From Gongronella butleri (lineage: Eukaryota > Mucoromycota > Mucoromycetes > Mucorales > Cunninghamellaceae): DNA of 64,000 bases. This document shows positions 33,638-44,000 of this stretch, piece after piece. The translations under genes and the position numbers were made by a program. The notes beneath the pieces are model-generated. The model saw only the letters and a program-made list of their open reading frames with translations. It was not told the origin of the DNA and ran no database searches. The DNA lies in contig JAIWZP010000005.1 of assembly GCA_025201375.1 (NCBI GenBank), positions 806,001 to 870,000 on the forward strand, read 5' to 3'. Position 1 is the stretch's first letter; each line of letters begins with the position of its first letter.

Positions 33638-36103
33638 ATGCACCCGCTGCCCGTGTTAAAGCCATTGGTGCCCGAAGAAGAGACGATTTTCAATTATTCG
33701 CTGTTGCATGCGCCGCCGGCCAAAGACGACACGTACATTGATCCGATTGACTTTGTGCAGTACCCGACGGCGTCCCATTTTGCCATTGTGCAGCAAAAGG
33801 GGTATGCTTATCCTCGATTCCGGTCCAAAGAGCGCGTCAAGATCTTCAAGGTCAAATGCGAGGACAAGTATCGCGTCGCGGACATTGAGAGCGGCGACCG
33901 CGTGGTGGGCCGCATGTACATTCTGGCCGACGGCCACGGCGGGCCGGGATGCGCCGAGTTTTTCGTGTCGCACACGCCCAAGGCGATTCAAAACGTATGC
34001 GATCAATTTGATCCCGCCGAGCTCGACCACATCGCCACCCAGAAACAATTCGAGAAGCTCGTCAAGCAAGCCGTGGAAACGCTGGATCACCAGTATCTGG
34101 CCATCAAGCGCAGCCAGCTCGCCAATCCACAGGACGACTCGGACGACCTCGACAATGACGGATGTACACTCATCATCAACATCTTCTTTGGCCGCTGGCT
34201 CGTCAACGTCAATGTCGGTGATTCACGCTCCATTCTCATCTCGGCACCAGAGCCCCCCGCCTCACTCACCACACCACGCAACACAAAGCAGACACAATCA
34301 TCGAAAATCACAAACAATCCCAATTCCATTGCCAATGGCACCACCGTCAATCACACAAATCACAACGAAGACAATGAAAAGGACAATGACAAAGACATGG
34401 AAAAGGACAAGGACAAGGACACCTTTCCCTCGCCATCGTCGTCAACTGCCCCCGCCACGTTGGAAAAAGACGCACAAACACTCGCAGAAGACGAAAATCA
34501 AGAAAAACAGGCGAATGCACAGGATACCACCCCCAACACGGACCCAGTGGCCGTTGCCGCCGTCACACCGTCGGCCTCAGGCACGTCGCTGGCTGCAGGG
34601 GCGGACAAGCACTACCTGATGGACGTTGTTTTCGCGTCACAAGATCACAAGCCGTATCTGGAGCACCTGGCTCGCGAAATTCTCGAGAATGGCGGCGAAT
34701 TCGTCGACTCTGTGCAAAACCGAATCATCAAGGTCGAGCTCAGCAGCTTCAAGGACGACGGCTCCAGGCAGGCCAAGCGCTACGCACTCAAAAATGCACG
34801 CATCAGGCCAAGCAACCAATATTTGCAGCAACAGTACCAGATCCAGCAGCAGGAAATTCAGCAGCAACAGCAGCAGCAACAGCAACAATTGCAACAGCAG
34901 CAGCAGAGCAACAATGGCTTTGCCGAAAAACAGAGCGCCGTGCGCAGCACCACAGCCGATAGCCACCAAAATGACTCTTCTGAGCAAGATACCCCCGACG
35001 CGTCACATCCAATTTCCAATCCCGCCTCCAATGCCACCACCAATGCCACCACACAGCACCGCCCATCCTCTTTTACGCGTCGTGGCCACGTGCCATCCCT
35101 CAATGTCGCGCGATCCTGCGGCGATCTGGATTTCAAGATGAATGGGCAAAAACGCATCATCTCGTGCGAGCCAGACGTCACGTTTTTGCCCATTGCCGAC
35201 CATGTGCCTGCGCCCGCGTCAAACGCGCAGCTCACAGACTTGTTTGCCATGACAACACATCAATCTTCCAACCACAATCACGCGCGCCGCCGCCATTTCC
35301 TGTTCATGAGCACAGACGGCACCTTTGACTACATGTACGAAGAGACCGCCGACCGCCAGAACCGCGTCATCGCAAAGGCTCTCGGCCCCATGATCGAGGA
35401 CGGCGAAAACCTCGCCAAATACCTCATGGACCAGGAAGCCGCCTCCATCACCATAAAGCACCAGCCAGATTCACCCATGGACATCGACCCCCCTGCGGCA
35501 CCCGAGGACCAGCCAATGACTGATGCATCCACAACGGAAAAAAACGCGTCAACAGCCGAAAAAGACGCGTCAACCACAGAAAAAGACGCGTCAACCTTGC
35601 AAAACGATGCATCCATCGCCCCAGGTACCCCCATGGACACGTCCGAGGACACAACCAATGACACGGACGTGACAAAGGCGACGGAACAAACAGCGTCATC
35701 ACCACAGGCCGTCAATGCTGCCGAAACAAGCACAATGGACGCGGTCAAGACGAAAAAGGAGGAAAACACCGACAACGAGCTTTCTGCCTTGGCCGCAATC
35801 GCTGCCGCCGCCAGTGATGCGGAAGCGAGCGATGCTCTCGCTGCCAATGACAAGAAAAACGAGAAAAAGGACGACGAGCAAAAGTCGCCAAAGGAGGAGC
35901 CAAAGGAGGAACCCGCGCCCGAGCCGCCCAAGCCGCGCCTCATCCGCCCACTCACCGAACAGGAGGCAAAGGTCCGCGAAGCAAAAGAAAAGACGTTGGC
36001 CTTTGCTGCGCGCTATTTTGCCAACCGCGAGGTCAACCATGGCTTCTTCTCGTCCACCTTGCAAGACTATGACGACTGTACCATTATCCTTGTAGAAATA
36101 TAG
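33638..36103 (+). CDS. PP2C-type protein phosphatase with long low-complexity inserts
   Basis: This is a metal-dependent Ser/Thr phosphatase (PPM family). The frame from the ATG at 33638 is 821 codons. PP2C motifs appear in order: ILADGHGGPGCAEFF (metal Asp and Gly), DGCTLIINIFFGRWLVNVNV then GDSRS, SLNVARSCGDLDFK, FLFMSTDGTFDYM, and the terminal DDCTIILVEI. Two large inserts interrupt the fold. One is Asn/Asp/Lys-rich and Gln-rich (about residues 205-480, with a CAG-type poly-Gln at 34850-34910). The other is Ala/Thr/Glu-rich (about 605-760, with Asp-Ala-Ser-Thr repeats). The ATG is immediately preceded by a polypyrimidine tract and TTTAG, as if it followed an intron. The phosphatase call is secure; the N-terminal end is not. 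Confidence 0.85.
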   Translation: MHPLPVLKPLVPEEETIFNYSLLHAPPAKDDTYIDPIDFVQYPTASHFAIVQQKGYAYPRFRSKERVKIFKVKCEDKYRVADIESGDRVVGRMYILADGHGGPGCAEFFVSHTPKAIQNVCDQFDPAELDHIATQKQFEKLVKQAVETLDHQYLAIKRSQLANPQDDSDDLDNDGCTLIINIFFGRWLVNVNVGDSRSILISAPEPPASLTTPRNTKQTQSSKITNNPNSIANGTTVNHTNHNEDNEKDNDKDMEKDKDKDTFPSPSSSTAPATLEKDAQTLAEDENQEKQANAQDTTPNTDPVAVAAVTPSASGTSLAAGADKHYLMDVVFASQDHKPYLEHLAREILENGGEFVDSVQNRIIKVELSSFKDDGSRQAKRYALKNARIRPSNQYLQQQYQIQQQEIQQQQQQQQQQLQQQQQSNNGFAEKQSAVRSTTADSHQNDSSEQDTPDASHPISNPASNATTNATTQHRPSSFTRRGHVPSLNVARSCGDLDFKMNGQKRIISCEPDVTFLPIADHVPAPASNAQLTDLFAMTTHQSSNHNHARRRHFLFMSTDGTFDYMYEETADRQNRVIAKALGPMIEDGENLAKYLMDQEAASITIKHQPDSPMDIDPPAAPEDQPMTDASTTEKNASTAEKDASTTEKDASTLQNDASIAPGTPMDTSEDTTNDTDVTKATEQTASSPQAVNAAETSTMDAVKTKKEENTDNELSALAAIAAAASDAEASDALAANDKKNEKKDDEQKSPKEEPKEEPAPEPPKPRLIRPLTEQEAKVREAKEKTLAFAARYFANREVNHGFFSSTLQDYDDCTIILVEI

Positions 36104-36657
36104 GCATCCCCCCCCCTTTGCTCTCCCCCTTTTTTTTCTCACCCTTACCCCACTTTTTTTCACTCTGTCCCTTTTTATTTTTTTCCTTCCCCCCCCCCAT
36201 TGTCCTCATTCGCTTTGCCTTGTTTTCTTTTCAATTACCCGCCCATCATCGATTTGCTTACCCCCACACTCTCTGTCTCATGTAACTATTTCATACGGCG
36301 GTCGCCACCTCCCCTTTTTTTTCACACATTTGTCTCTGTTTTTTTTTTTTTTCCTTTGCTCAGTTTTCCCTCTCTTCTCTTCTCTCTCTTCGCTTTGACG
36401 TAATAGGATACCGCACAACCTTTGCCCATTTGCCGTCTCAATAATTGCATGACTTTCAAATGTCCCAATTTCTGTTCTTTTTTTTTTTTGACTTTTTTTT
36501 TTCTTCATGTGCTGTGCTCAGGGTTGTCCTAGAGCATTGTGTGTCACGCTATTCCGGCGGAGTTGCCCACATGAAAATAAAGGTGTGGCGTGCGGGAGGC
36601 GGACAGCAGGGCTTGATCTTTTGCCCCTTTTTGTTTTTTTCATTTTTTTTTCTCACA
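36104..36657. other. Pyrimidine-rich intergenic stretch
   Basis: The plus strand is dominated by C and T runs for more than 300 bp after the PP2C stop. This suits a 3' end followed by the pyrimidine-rich promoter or leader of the next gene. No gene was seen. Confidence 0.6.
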
Positions 36658-37830
36658 ATGTGGGCATTGATAGATAATGTGGACCACCCCTTTGCGGTTT
36701 GCATCCTTGCGTCTTATTTTGTGCTGATTGCGCTGCTTGTATGGCGCATTGTGCCTGTGCTCACGCGGCCACAAGGGGGGAAATCCGCTTGTTTTTACTT
36801 GTTTCTCTTGCTTGCCACGGGTGCGCTGGGCGCGACGTGGTATTACATGTTCCGGTACTTTGAATACAGCTTCTGGCGGTGGACGCTGTTGACGACGGGC
36901 AAAGAAAACGGGGATTTGCCGTCGGCGACGCTGAACAGCGTATCACACTGGCTGTATGACACATCGCTCTTTGACGAGGCTTGGCGGTCGGTGTGCCAGG
37001 GCGAATGGGCGTGGCTATGGAGCGTGCAGATCTGCTCATTCACGGTGGCCGTGTGGATGCCGCTGATGGCCATTGAGGGCAGCCGCCGCCACATTCCCGC
37101 CACGTGGGCATTTATGCTCCTCGGCCAGGTCGTCGCCATCTCTGTCTCGGCTGCACTCTTTTTCGCCGCCATGCTACTGTACACCGACAAGACCACGAAA
37201 AAAGGCACCAATGGGTCCCAAAATGTTTCCCAGAATGGCGTCGCACGCCGGTTCCCAGAGACAAAGCACCTCGCCTTCTTGCTGCTCTTTTGTGTCACCG
37301 CCGCTGCTTGGACAACCGTGCGCGACACGCCCAATTACACCCGCTCGCCTTACTTTTTGACTAATCTGCTCATCATGCACGGCTTGCTCGTCATCCCACT
37401 CGCACTGACTCTCTGTTTGCCCCGTCTCTTCAGCACCATGCACGGCTCGCTCGTCGTCACCTTGTACACATCTGCCGCCGCCGCCAACCTCGTCCTCGTC
37501 ATTGTCCAATGGCACCGCGCCATCTTTAGCCTGCTCGTGCTCTACAGCAACTTGCCCGCACAAGAATTCATTATGCTCGCCGCCCAATGGCTCTTCAACA
37601 CCTTCTTCTCGCACCCTGCACAGTCAAGTATCAGTTCAGACGCGGCAGCATTGTACCCAATCACCATCGCATGGATCGCCATTCACCAAAAACAACGCGT
37701 CGCCACCACCATTGCCTTTGCCGTGCTCACCCTCATCGCCACACCCGCCGTCGCGCTCCCTTTATACCTTGCCTACTACGAAACACGCCGTGAATGCGCA
37801 CAGACCCCAGCGACCAAAAAGACACAATAA
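36658..37830 (+). CDS. Polytopic membrane protein of unknown function
   Basis: A single exon of 390 codons. The product has about eight to nine hydrophobic segments, starting with FAVCILASYFVLIALLVWRI, then FYLFLLLATGALGATWYYMF, AFMLLGQVVAISVSAALFF and so on, with few charged residues between. A segment around LYDTSLFDEAWRSVCQGEWAWLW followed by GSRRHIPATWAFMLLGQVVAIS resembles unnamed fungal membrane proteins I have seen annotated only as hypothetical. It has no clear signal peptide and a short basic C-terminus. The start ATG at 36658 follows a pyrimidine-rich leader. The gene lies just upstream of the Crypton element. No function is assigned. Confidence 0.75.
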   Translation: MWALIDNVDHPFAVCILASYFVLIALLVWRIVPVLTRPQGGKSACFYLFLLLATGALGATWYYMFRYFEYSFWRWTLLTTGKENGDLPSATLNSVSHWLYDTSLFDEAWRSVCQGEWAWLWSVQICSFTVAVWMPLMAIEGSRRHIPATWAFMLLGQVVAISVSAALFFAAMLLYTDKTTKKGTNGSQNVSQNGVARRFPETKHLAFLLLFCVTAAAWTTVRDTPNYTRSPYFLTNLLIMHGLLVIPLALTLCLPRLFSTMHGSLVVTLYTSAAAANLVLVIVQWHRAIFSLLVLYSNLPAQEFIMLAAQWLFNTFFSHPAQSSISSDAAALYPITIAWIAIHQKQRVATTIAFAVLTLIATPAVALPLYLAYYETRRECAQTPATKKTQ

Positions 37831-38619
37831 AAAGCAATGCGATATACAGTATTAGACTTTTTTTCCTTTTATTTTTTGCATATTTTCTCGGACACTTGCT
37901 GAGATACTGACTGATCTTTTTCACGCTTGCGGAAGCTCATTGTTTGTGAATATGGGCAGGCAGGCACCAGGCAAACCGAACCAGCATCATGCCAGGTTGT
38001 CAGCCAAACCAATATCGAAAATGCGAGTCTTAAGAGTACTGTAATTGCACATCAACTCGCCGTGATCTCAATGCAATCTGTCCAAAACACAAGCGCCTTG
38101 TATCATACCATCTTTGATCGCAAATTCATTTGAGATGATGACTCACGTGCTGATACTATCATACGTTGGGTCGTCGCGTACGCTACGATACCACATACCA
38201 GAATTAAAAAGACCTTACCCTCTTTTTGCAGAACGCGCGCGTTCTCCGGATCTTGTTCACCGGGCCCTCCTGTACAGTACAGTATGTACTGTATTTGAGG
38301 TTTTGAGGTGCTTGAGGGTGCTGAACACGAAAATCCGAGTTGTGAACGCCAAAAATGAGGGCTGGATCTTTGCCGATGTACTTCATCATTTGATAATTTC
38401 TGCGCGTTTCTTTTCAAAAATCATTGAAAACCAGAAGTCAAATATGTGCTGCGTTTTCGACAATTTTTAAAACTTGGCAATTTTTCAATGACTTATGATA
38501 TACTGTATTTAACAAATCCAGCCAGTCTTAAACACTGGAGGTCGTTCAAATCCATCAATACATGTTATATTTATCTGTAAATGTCCTAGATAATATAGGG
38601 TTATCAACACCGCATTTTG
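37831..38619. other. Intergenic stretch left of the Crypton, containing an R2 repeat copy
   Basis: It includes the R2 copy at 37.99-38.33 kb. The remainder is AT-rich with palindromic TGTACAGTACAGTATGTACTGTA motifs near 38272-38292. No gene was found. Confidence 0.6.
37990..38330 (+). repeat. Repeat family R2, isolated copy next to the Crypton
   Basis: It matches the first unit of the array at 23.65-23.91 kb along its length. Shared blocks are CAATATCGAAAATGCGAG, CAACTCGCCG(A/T)GATCTCAA, TTCATTTGAGATG, ATACGTTGGGTCGT and ACCTTACCC. A few small indels separate them. The copy lies 0.3 kb outside the left GTGACCTG cluster. Confidence 0.75.
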
Positions 38620-38746
38620 GCGGGGTCACAATCCTGTGACCTGGGCTTGACAGTGACCTGCCGCATTTATAAAACCCTGATAAAAAAAAAAAAAAAAACT
38701 CAGCCGCCCGCAGGGCCCGGCCCCCTGATTTTGACCCTGAAAAGCG

Positions 38747-38755
38747 TATAAAAAA
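38747..38755 (+). promoter_or_regulatory. TATA-like box upstream of the Crypton recombinase
   Basis: TATAAAAAA lies about 110 bp before the recombinase ATG, inside the proposed element, so the element may carry its own promoter. Confidence 0.5.
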
Positions 38756-38857
38756 TGACTCGAAATGATACTTTGTGGCTTTCTTTTCTTGTTTTTGCAC
38801 AATTTCTTGTTTTTATTTCTTTTTTCATATTCGCAATTACTTTAAAAATCATCAACA

Positions 38858-41274
38858 ATGGCTCGTACTAAACAAAATGGTGGCCGTGGTGGCCGTGGTG
38901 GTCGTGGTGGTCGTGGTGGTCGTGGTGGTCGTGGTGCCGCAATTCTTGGTCGTGGTGGCCGTGGACGTGGCCGTGGTGGACGGGGATGTGGACGTGGCAC
39001 CTCAATTGGACACAACACGCAGCCGTTTTTGAGTCAGGCCGAGTTTGAGCATGCTGAGACCAGCTTGCGAGTCGAGGTCAGGACTGAAGCTAGAAAAAAA
39101 CGTGCCACTGGCACCAAAAGAGCTTATGAACCCAAGCAGCGTGAATTTCTGGCATGGTGCAAAGATGTTTTTCAGAACGAGCCCATTGAAACGCAACATC
39201 TTGTCACTGGCCCCAAAGCGCATCTTTTCCTTCAGAATGAGGTATTTACGAAAGAAAAAAAAAAAACTGACTGCGACGCGCTAATTTTTTTTTTTTTTTT
39301 TTTTGCAGGTTCGTGGTAGAGCCAGTCGCCAAAAGTACGGGAATGATCCCAATGCCATTGCAAGGACCGTCCGCAAAAGCACATTTTTTCAATATGTGTC
39401 GGCTCTCACCGATTTGTGGGTACACCAGACCAAAATCGGTGCCAACAACGCCACGCATCCTCGCCAATATCTTAAGGACCTCATTGACGTCGTCGAAAAC
39501 GAGGAGAACGAACGCGCACGCAACAATTTCGACGATAGAGGTGAAAACACCTTAGCCGACGGCTATACAAGCGATGCTGAGATGGCAGCAGTGGTCAATT
39601 ACTTTTGGACAAAAAATGTGAATCATGGCCTGCAATTCCGAGGTGCCTTGGCATTCCTCTTGTCGCATTATTTTCTTCTCCGTAGCGAGTCTATTCGCTC
39701 GATGGAATTGACCGATTTGTATACGGTCAATCTTGAAAACGAGGCATTTTCGGCCGAAATGGATTGCCCAGCGCTGGTCATGATTATGACGCAAGGCAAG
39801 ACCAACAGGAAGAACCGCAAGGACCTTGTAGGCTGCATGCGCAACAAGCGCGTGGACATTTGCGCGTTTGCTGCCCTTGGCGCGTATTTTTTTTGGCGCT
39901 TCCACGTGGATAAAGAACCCTTCCCCAACCTGGTGCGCTCTCGCGAGTGGTACCCTATCAAAGTATGCAGCTCGTCCAGCGACAAGACCAAGATGTGGGG
40001 CGCCAAGTCGCACTATGACCAGATGCTGGCTGCCCTTCGCACGTGTCACATCCCTACGAGCAAGATCACGCATATCAATCGCGGATCAGGCGCTCGAATG
40101 GCAGATTTACGTGGTGTTGCCGAGTCGCAAATCCGGCGCCAAGGTGGCTGGAACAGCGACGCCATGAACCGCTATTACATGACCGGCTTGCCGCTCGAGA
40201 TGATGCGCGCTATGGCAGGTTTCACGCGCGACCCCAATTCTTTTTATCTCTCTCGCGCTGTCGTTGCCCCCTCGGACGAGCTCTGTCGCCTCATGTTCCC
40301 AGAGGCCAATGCTTGGCGTGATCGACTCTCCGCCCGGGAAGCTGACCCCGACAACGGCGATGACATGGTTGTGACTTTGGCTGCTGGCGCATTTCTCAAA
40401 ATGATTTTCAATTTGCGCAAGTCTTTCATCCAAGACAGCGTTCCACTGTCGCAGCTCTTCCCAAATCATCCAATCTGGCAGCATTCTTTCTGGCAGAATG
40501 AGCTCTACAAGGACTATAAGAGGTGCAATTCATCAAAAAATGCATTTGTTCGTCAGTTACTCATTTTTTCCCGTCACTTTCCTATATTTTAGGCAAGCGC
40601 TCGCTGTAGAAACCGATGACAGTTACCCACGACACATGCTTCTCCAGCGCGCAATGCCAATTGTTGAAGAGCGGTTGATGCGACTGGATCAAAGCTTAAC
40701 AAGCCAAATGCGCGAAATCCGGCGCGAGGTGGCATCCACCAGGAATGGCATGGGTCGCATTGTGTCCGGCAGCGCCTCCATCAATCTCAACCTCCGCTAT
40801 GCCAATGGCTCTGTGGTAACAACCACAACGTCGCCCGTTCCAATCAATGCTGGCAACCCGGGAGCCGTGGCTGAGGCCGCTGCGGCAATCCCCGTGGCAG
40901 AACCATCTGCTGATGAAGCCGCACCAGACTCATCCGCACCAGTCCGAGCAGGCCCTGCATTGTGCCATTACGTCATGAGCCGCGCCGTCAAGACTGTTGA
41001 CGACCTGTGGGAGGAATGGCACTCTGGCTTGGCTGGTGGGCCGTCGATCAAGGACCTGATCACGATTGGCAAAAATTGGATCCGCACTGGCGCCTCCAAA
41101 CAGTTCTTTTACCGACGCAGCCGTATCATTGCAAAAATTAATGAATACGCTGCAAACAACAGCATTAGCCCTGAAACTGCCAAGGAGCTCGCCATGAGAC
41201 GGCAAATGGAAAACAAGTTGACCCTGGATGCCATGGCCAAAAATCCTTCAATCATGTTTGCTAAAAAAAAATAA
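38858..41274 (+). CDS. Crypton tyrosine recombinase with RGG N-terminus and GCR1_C domain
   Basis: This site-specific recombinase is expected to cut and join the element ends. Exons 38858-39241, 39309-40522 and 40593-41274 give 759 codons with no internal stop. Residues 8-45 are almost pure Gly-Gly-Arg repeats, an RGG box. A core-binding region follows (about 60-230). The catalytic domain keeps all key positions: Arg253 in LLRSES, a Lys around KTNRKNRKD, His383 and Arg386 in THINRGSGAR, Trp409 in GGW, and Tyr417/418 in NRYYMTGLP. From about residue 655 a GCR1_C-type DNA-binding domain (VDDLWEEWHSGLAGGPSIKD) is present, the usual partner domain in fungal Cryptons. The intact frame and residues suggest a recent or domesticated copy. 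Confidence 0.88.
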
Positions 41275-41930
41275 AGATTTTGTTCTATTTTGCCATTTTC
41301 GCGGTTTTCTCTCAATACGTTCATAATAAAGATTGTAAAAAAAACTCTGCTTTGGTTGTAAGAGATGCGTCGGTGCACACGTAAAACGCAAGGGAAGGTA
41401 GTCGAGAAGCTCACTGTCGCGTGAAATGCGGTGAAAATGGCATACATCAAGACGCGTGTCGCGACTTTTTTTTTTTTTTGGTTGTCCATTGATTCTGCGG
41501 TTGAAATTGAGCACAACAATCTGCTTAAACTGCAAGGGCAGGTCATTGGAACGCGATATTCTTGCAAAAACGCGGAGAGAGGGCGAACCCCAAGCCGTGG
41601 TTCATAAATTTTAACACCTCGCGCAGCTGTGCACCAAGACCCTGTCGAAACAGCAAAGAAGAAGTGGGCCCGATTCGCGTTGTGACCTAGTGACCTGGGT
41701 CTGGGTCACGATATATGCCCAATTTGGAAGATATCGTGAGGAAATCCTCACAATATATGAAAATATCGTGAGGCACTTGCCTGCACTGAGTTTAAAAATT
41801 CTGTGACCTGGGGTGACCTGGGTGTGACCTGACCCACTGATACCATACTGTATAAATCATACTTCGTTGTATTTTTATTTCACTATGATATTTTGCAATG
41901 TACGACGATAATTTTACATCATTCAAATTG
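41275..41930. other. Right flank of the Crypton
   Basis: It contains the right-hand GTGACCTG cluster (41682-41831) and a short AT-rich set of ATATCGTGAGG repeats (about 41731-41775). No gene is present; the 3' end of the glycosyltransferase begins at 41931. Confidence 0.6.
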
Positions 41931-43761
41931 TCATTGTAGCTTTTTGATTGGATGCTTGTTTGGCGTTTGGCGTTTGATTGCAAGCCACCGTGCCCTGCTA
42001 CGCGTCATCTTGATTAAAGCGCCAATGAAAACAATCACTGCTGCCAACACAGACAGATTTAAATCTACATTATTAGCCTTAAGCCATGACATACGCCTGG
42101 TCAGCAGTGCATTGTGCTCTGGAACGCCGTCGATGCACCCAATCATGTGTTCTTCTGCTCGTTAAAATGCAAAAATAAGACAATATTGGCCGGGGTTTCC
42201 TTTTTTTTTTTTTTTTTTTTTACCAATGAGATCGGCAGCATGAGTGATGCGTCTACCGTTTATGGATGCGAGGGCTTTCCAGCGCGTGACATTGGAGGCG
42301 ATGTAGCCGGTGGGGTCGGTGAGCAATTCGTGTAATTGGGCGCGCACGAGGGAGCGCGTGACGTGCTCGCGATCGTGTGTAAGTGCGATGCCCATTTCTG
42401 TGACGCGCGTGCTGTACATTATTTCGTCGCCCTTGAAGGGATGGCACAGCATGGGTTTGCCGCTGAGGATGGCCTCGTGAGTGCTTTCTGCGCCGCTGTG
42501 CGTGACATACAGGCGTGTGGACGCGTGCATGAGGAGAGCGCGTTGTGGTGCCCATCCCAAGGCATTGAACCATGACAACATGGGCATGTCGTAGACGCGG
42601 TGGCAATTGAGCGGCTGTGCCGAGCTGCACACCTGCAGCAGCGGGTCGGACGGTGGCACGGCCAAGTAGCTGGACCACACCACGCCGTCGAGGATGCCGG
42701 CTTCGTAGGCATCAAGGAGCCCGCCGAGCAGCGCTACAAGGCCGCGGTCGTCGGGGACAAATTGCGACCCAAATGCCACATACACGACGCGATTGTGTGT
42801 GTTCATGAATTGCAGCAAGTCGCCAGTCAGGGGCTCATAGCGATTGGAGATAATGGGGCCGACGAGGTGTGTGTGGGGCCCCAAGAGCTGCGACGGTGTC
42901 AAACCAAAAAAGCTGTTGATGATGCGCAGCGAGTTGTCCCAACTGGCCGTGCGGTCCAAATTGGATGGCAAACCCAGCTCCTTGCGGATCTGGTTTCGCC
43001 TCATCATGACCGGAATCAAATTGTACATGAACGCCGACATTTGCACATAATTGGTGACAAATCGTTCCCACAATGTCATTTCCTCGGTCGTCCAATATTT
43101 GCTACCTACGGCATTGATGTATGGTGCCCGTGAATCTGCGAAAAAAAAAAAAAAAAAATGAGCCTCCCTTTTTATTTTTGGATACAAAATGTATGATTTC
43201 TTACCTGATTTCAATTGGAACGTGCAGCTGATGACAAGAGGGATGCGCAGCGTCACCGTCGCTTCGATACAGGCCTCGTTTAGCGCGTCGCAAATGACGG
43301 CATCCGGCTTCTGTTCTTTTAAATACTCAATGTAAAGTGGGTAGTCCTTTTTCAACGCGACGTTGAAGAATTGGCGTGCCTGGGCAAAGACTTGCGCCTG
43401 AGACAATTTTGAAAATGCTAAAAAGAGGTTTCTGTCATCAGCTGGGATGACGCTTGGGCCAAGTGAGTGCCGTTTGAAGCCTAAATAAGGCTTGGCTAAA
43501 TGGATCTGATGATCGCGCGATACAAAGGTGATGTTGTGGCCGCGCTGCTGCAGAATATCACAGACTTCCAGGATCCATCTTGTGTGCTTTTGCGAAAATT
43601 AACGAAAAAATAGTCATTGAGAGGCGTGTCGTCGCCTTTCCCCTCATTTTCCTTACCGACACGCCGCCTATCATGGTGGAGACGACGATGGAGCCTGCAG
43701 ATGCACCATGAAAGAGTAGAATGGCCACGAAGCTGAGACAGCAAAGGATAAAAGTATGCAT
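41931..43761 (-). CDS. Membrane-anchored UDP-glycosyltransferase (GT1 family)
   Basis: This enzyme transfers sugar from a UDP-sugar to a lipid-like acceptor, probably in the secretory pathway lumen. Exons in coding order are 43761-43657, 43586-43205, 43135-42224 and 42154-41931, giving 540 codons. A signal peptide (MHTFILCCLSFVAILLFHGASA) precedes the acceptor-binding half with ILEVCDILQQRGHNITFV. The donor-binding half carries the UGT signature region VTHSGAESTHEAILSGKPML and GDE. A C-terminal transmembrane anchor (LSVLAAVIVFIGALI) and a basic tail follow, as in animal-type UGTs. The second exon begins at CAC (His) after AAAAG, which gives the family-like GGVSHTRWILEV. A TATATAAA box lies about 100 bp upstream. 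The acceptor is unknown. Confidence 0.92.
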
Positions 43762-43860
43762 GATATGCACAGCACTCACACACACACACTCGTTGTTGGC
43801 GTAAATAAAAAAAAAAGGGGGGGGGGAAGGGAGAGCATAATTGGAAGGATTGGATGGTCT

Positions 43861-43868
43861 TTTATATA
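43861..43868 (-). promoter_or_regulatory. TATA box of the UDP-glycosyltransferase gene
   Basis: On the minus strand this reads TATATAAA, exactly 100 bp upstream of the start codon at 43761. This is a normal position for a fungal TATA element. Confidence 0.6.
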
Positions 43869-44000
43869 TCTTAATCGGGACGGGGATCGAGATCTTTCGG
43901 ATATTCATCCGGGACGTAGCGGCATATGCGTCGGGTTGCAAGTACCAGGGCCATGGAACAGGAGAAAAGGGGAGAGGTATCAAGTCAAAAATAAAGAGGC

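Larger units (their letters stand above)
38620..41832 (+). mobile_element. Crypton-type tyrosine-recombinase DNA transposon
   Basis: One gene encodes a Crypton recombinase (see CDS), flanked on both sides by clusters of GTGACCTG(GG). The left cluster is at 38636 and 38653, with an inverted GGTCAC at 38624. The right cluster is at 41682, 41690, 41803, 41813 and 41824, with an inverted GGTCAC at 41704. Fungal Cryptons move through a circular intermediate using a tyrosine recombinase and lack long terminal repeats. The boundaries given are simply the outermost motifs and are a guess. An R2 repeat lies just outside on the left. Confidence 0.75.
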
